A DNA stretch of 14,511 nt, taken from NCBI GenBank assembly GCA_027024625.1, contig JALVRY010000249.1, forward strand, positions 1 to 14,511, written 5' to 3'. The position numbers and the translations under genes are program-made. The notes under the pieces are model-generated. The model saw nothing but the letters and a program-made list of their open reading frames with translations. It did not search any database and had not been told where the DNA came from. This document shows, in pieces, positions 12,975-14,511 of this stretch. This DNA is from Thiotrichaceae bacterium (GTDB taxonomy: Bacteria; Pseudomonadota; Gammaproteobacteria; Thiotrichales; Thiotrichaceae). Numbering within the stretch: the first letter of the stretch is position 1; each line of letters opens with the position of its first letter.

Positions 12975-13627
12975 TTAAAATAAAACTAATCGTTATTGGT
13001 CTTTTGCTTTTATCTGCTTCGATAATTGCTGCGGGTGTTTCAGGCACATCATGGAATGAGCTATCACCCGAGATGCAAACTTTGCTAGGTGAATACAAAA
13101 GTGATTGGGGGGGCTTATCTAAGCAGCAAAAGGCAGATTTAATTAATCGAGGAAAAAGTTGGTTAGCGACATCTGATAAGCAACAAAATAAATTATGGCA
13201 ACGCTTTGAGCGCTGGCAAGCTATGTCACAATCTCAGCGTATGGATATGCAAAAGAGCTATGAAAGGTTCCAAACATTATCAAAACATGAAAGGCAAAAA
13301 TTGATAAAAGTGCAATCCCGATTTGAAAAGATGCCAATAGAAAAACAGCGGATAATGATGCAACGATTTGAGCAATTTCAAATGCGTGGAGAGCAGCCGG
13401 TTATGGGGATAAGACAGGGCAATAGTAATATCTCTAACATGTCGAATCTACCAGATGGGAATGCAATGAATAATAACGGCAGTATACCTACTCCAGATAA
13501 TCGTATGGGCTCTGTAACAAATCCATCAATCAATATGATGGAAACGGTAAACAATATGAATGGGCTTGGAAATATGAATAATATGGGTGGATTTGGAAAT
13601 CCTGCTAATAGATTAGGTGGTCGGTAA
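12971..13627 (+). CDS. DUF3106 domain periplasmic protein
   Basis: This 218-residue protein has a signal peptide (MIKIKLIVIGLLLLSASIIAAG), then a DUF3106-type region (about 27-140) with the opening WNELSPEMQTLLGEYKSDW and helical repeats in which RF recurs about every 15-21 residues (RFERWQAMSQSQR, RFQTLSKHERQK, RFEKMPIEKQR, RFEQFQ). The last 70 residues are low-complexity, rich in Asn, Met and Gly (for example NNMNGLGNMNNMGGFGN). DUF3106 has no proven function; members lie next to sigma-factor genes. The start overlaps the upstream stop (ATGA) and has GGAGG inside the preceding gene, so translation is coupled. The C-terminal Asn/Met tail is unlike the helical part and may be unstructured. 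Confidence 0.85.
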   Translation: MIKIKLIVIGLLLLSASIIAAGVSGTSWNELSPEMQTLLGEYKSDWGGLSKQQKADLINRGKSWLATSDKQQNKLWQRFERWQAMSQSQRMDMQKSYERFQTLSKHERQKLIKVQSRFEKMPIEKQRIMMQRFEQFQMRGEQPVMGIRQGNSNISNMSNLPDGNAMNNNGSIPTPDNRMGSVTNPSINMMETVNNMNGLGNMNNMGGFGNPANRLGGR

Positions 13628-14511
13628 TGGGCAGTTTATCGCACTTATCATTTTCTGTGATTTTTCTAGCGGGGCTTTTGCTCTCATTTAATCCTGTATC
13701 AGCAAAAACCTCGCAGGTATTTTTAGTTGGTTTGACTCAAACGGATAACTTAGAAATCCCTTCTGGTTCAGATGTTAGCTTAGATAATAACGGTAGCGTG
13801 AAACGTATTGGCTTGGAAACAGGGGCAGCTTTACTAAAACAGGAGTTAAGTTCATCTGGTGGGTATAACTTACAAGCCTCGGCAATTTATAATAAAAGCT
13901 TAGATGGTACGGGTGATATCAAAACGGTAAAACTTTCTGGAAGTAAATTAACCTCGCTAAATGACCATTGGTTGATGCGTTCATCTGCACAGTTAAAGTA
14001 TTATGACAATGAGCCAGTTGAAATAAATAGTTATAATGGACTTCAATTAGAGAATACGTTTGGCTATGTCAGTGATAACAATAGTGGAGTTGACATTTCG
14101 CTAAAGTATGCGAAAGAGGATCATAATAAAGCGGGGGACAATAGTTATAAAATGCAGCGGACGGGCTTGTCATTACGACATTTTTTTCCTCATGAGTTAA
14201 ATACACCTTATTGGGCGGTAGATACTCGTTATACGGTGAATAATGCTGATGTTGAAAACCGTGATTACGACAGTATTGATGTGGGGCTTGAATATCGTCA
14301 ATGGTCGATTGCAAAATTTTCTGGAAAAGTTGCCCTAAAATGGCAACAAAGTGACTATGATCAAGATGCAAGAAAAGACAACTATGCAATGGCTCAATTA
14401 GACTTAACCAAGGTCATCAAAAAGAATATGGCATTTCAAGTCTCTGCTCTTGCTGGACGCTATGATTCTACAGCCTTGGATTCAAGTATTGATTTCTATA
14501 AAGTTGTTAGT
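13627..14511 (+). CDS. Predicted outer-membrane beta-barrel protein, 5' part
   Basis: The frame runs from the ATG 13627 to the window end with no stop (295 codons seen), so the gene is cut off. The start overlaps the DUF3106 stop (TAATG) and has AGGTGG upstream. A signal peptide (MGSLSHLSFSVIFLAGLLLSFNPVSA) is followed by alternating polar/hydrophobic strands with aromatic ends, such as YNLQASAIYNKSL, WLMRSSAQLKYYDN, SGVDISLKYAKED, YWAVDTRYTVNNAD, SIDVGLEYRQWSIAKFSGKVALKWQQSDYDQD, and FQVSALAGRYDST. This pattern is typical of outer-membrane barrels, but I do not recognise the family. It is the fourth gene of the sigma operon, so the sigma factor may respond to, or supply, envelope components. 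In the DUF3106 operons that I know, an RDD membrane protein often takes this place, so this is a variation. Confidence 0.68.
   Translation, partial: MGSLSHLSFSVIFLAGLLLSFNPVSAKTSQVFLVGLTQTDNLEIPSGSDVSLDNNGSVKRIGLETGAALLKQELSSSGGYNLQASAIYNKSLDGTGDIKTVKLSGSKLTSLNDHWLMRSSAQLKYYDNEPVEINSYNGLQLENTFGYVSDNNSGVDISLKYAKEDHNKAGDNSYKMQRTGLSLRHFFPHELNTPYWAVDTRYTVNNADVENRDYDSIDVGLEYRQWSIAKFSGKVALKWQQSDYDQDARKDNYAMAQLDLTKVIKKNMAFQVSALAGRYDSTALDSSIDFYKVVS

Noticed and set aside
14069..14389. Minus-strand open frame of about 106 codons
   Set aside because: It lies wholly inside the plus-strand beta-barrel gene, which has a signal peptide, coupled start and strand pattern; the minus frame shows no domain.
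1..14511. CRISPR arrays, tRNA or rRNA genes
   Set aside because: No regularly spaced direct repeats and no cloverleaf or rRNA-like segments were recognised on either strand.

Overview
The window looks like part of an AT-rich gammaproteobacterial chromosome. This rests on the style of the genes (copper-resistance cop genes, a CheA-type hybrid kinase, and a sigma factor followed by a DUF3106 gene) and on low GC; I cannot name the genus. About two thirds of it is a minus-strand copper and heavy-metal resistance island, flanked by plus-strand genes on both sides.

Left edge (1-1419, plus): the C-terminal end of a CheA-type hybrid kinase (CheW-like domain plus receiver), then a response regulator with a degenerate N-terminal domain and a good C-terminal receiver. 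A 161-bp palindromic MITE-like element (1438-1598) separates these from the metal genes.

Metal island (1603-11345, minus). In transcription order from the right: a CopL-like Cys/Met-rich secreted protein, the CopA multicopper oxidase, the CopB outer-membrane protein, a degenerate HMA-like protein with a CC tail, a lipoprotein cytochrome c, a DUF2231 membrane protein with a His-rich tail, a small secreted protein of unknown function, a frameshifted small secreted protein, a CueO-like multicopper oxidase, a DUF5676 membrane protein, and then a separate operon of DUF302, SHOCT and a MerR-family regulator. Two promoters with the MerR-family layout (TTGACC, 19-bp spacer, TTA.ACT) lie upstream of the CueO-like gene and of the DUF302-SHOCT-merR operon. 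This suggests one metal-responsive mini-regulon with autoregulation. A 158-bp palindromic MITE with a 5-bp target duplication has landed between the second promoter and its first gene. The two halves of the island are separated by a plus-strand relic of a large repeat-type adhesin gene (2984-3229).

Right side (11569-14511, plus): a tightly overlapping operon of an ECF-like sigma factor (TTG start), a single-pass membrane protein in anti-sigma position with three internal repeats (frameshifted in this sequence), a DUF3106 periplasmic protein, and the start of a predicted outer-membrane beta-barrel protein that runs off the window.

The cop genes would together oxidise Cu(I) in the periplasm (two Tat-exported oxidases), bind metal (CopL-like, His-rich DUF2231, CC-tail HMA-like) and possibly pass electrons (cytochrome c). 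No P-type ATPase or CopC/CopD is present in the window. Unusual points are the two MITE families, two single-base frameshifts, a hairpin repeat shared by the copA leader and the copB 3' region, and the repeat-containing partner of the sigma factor.
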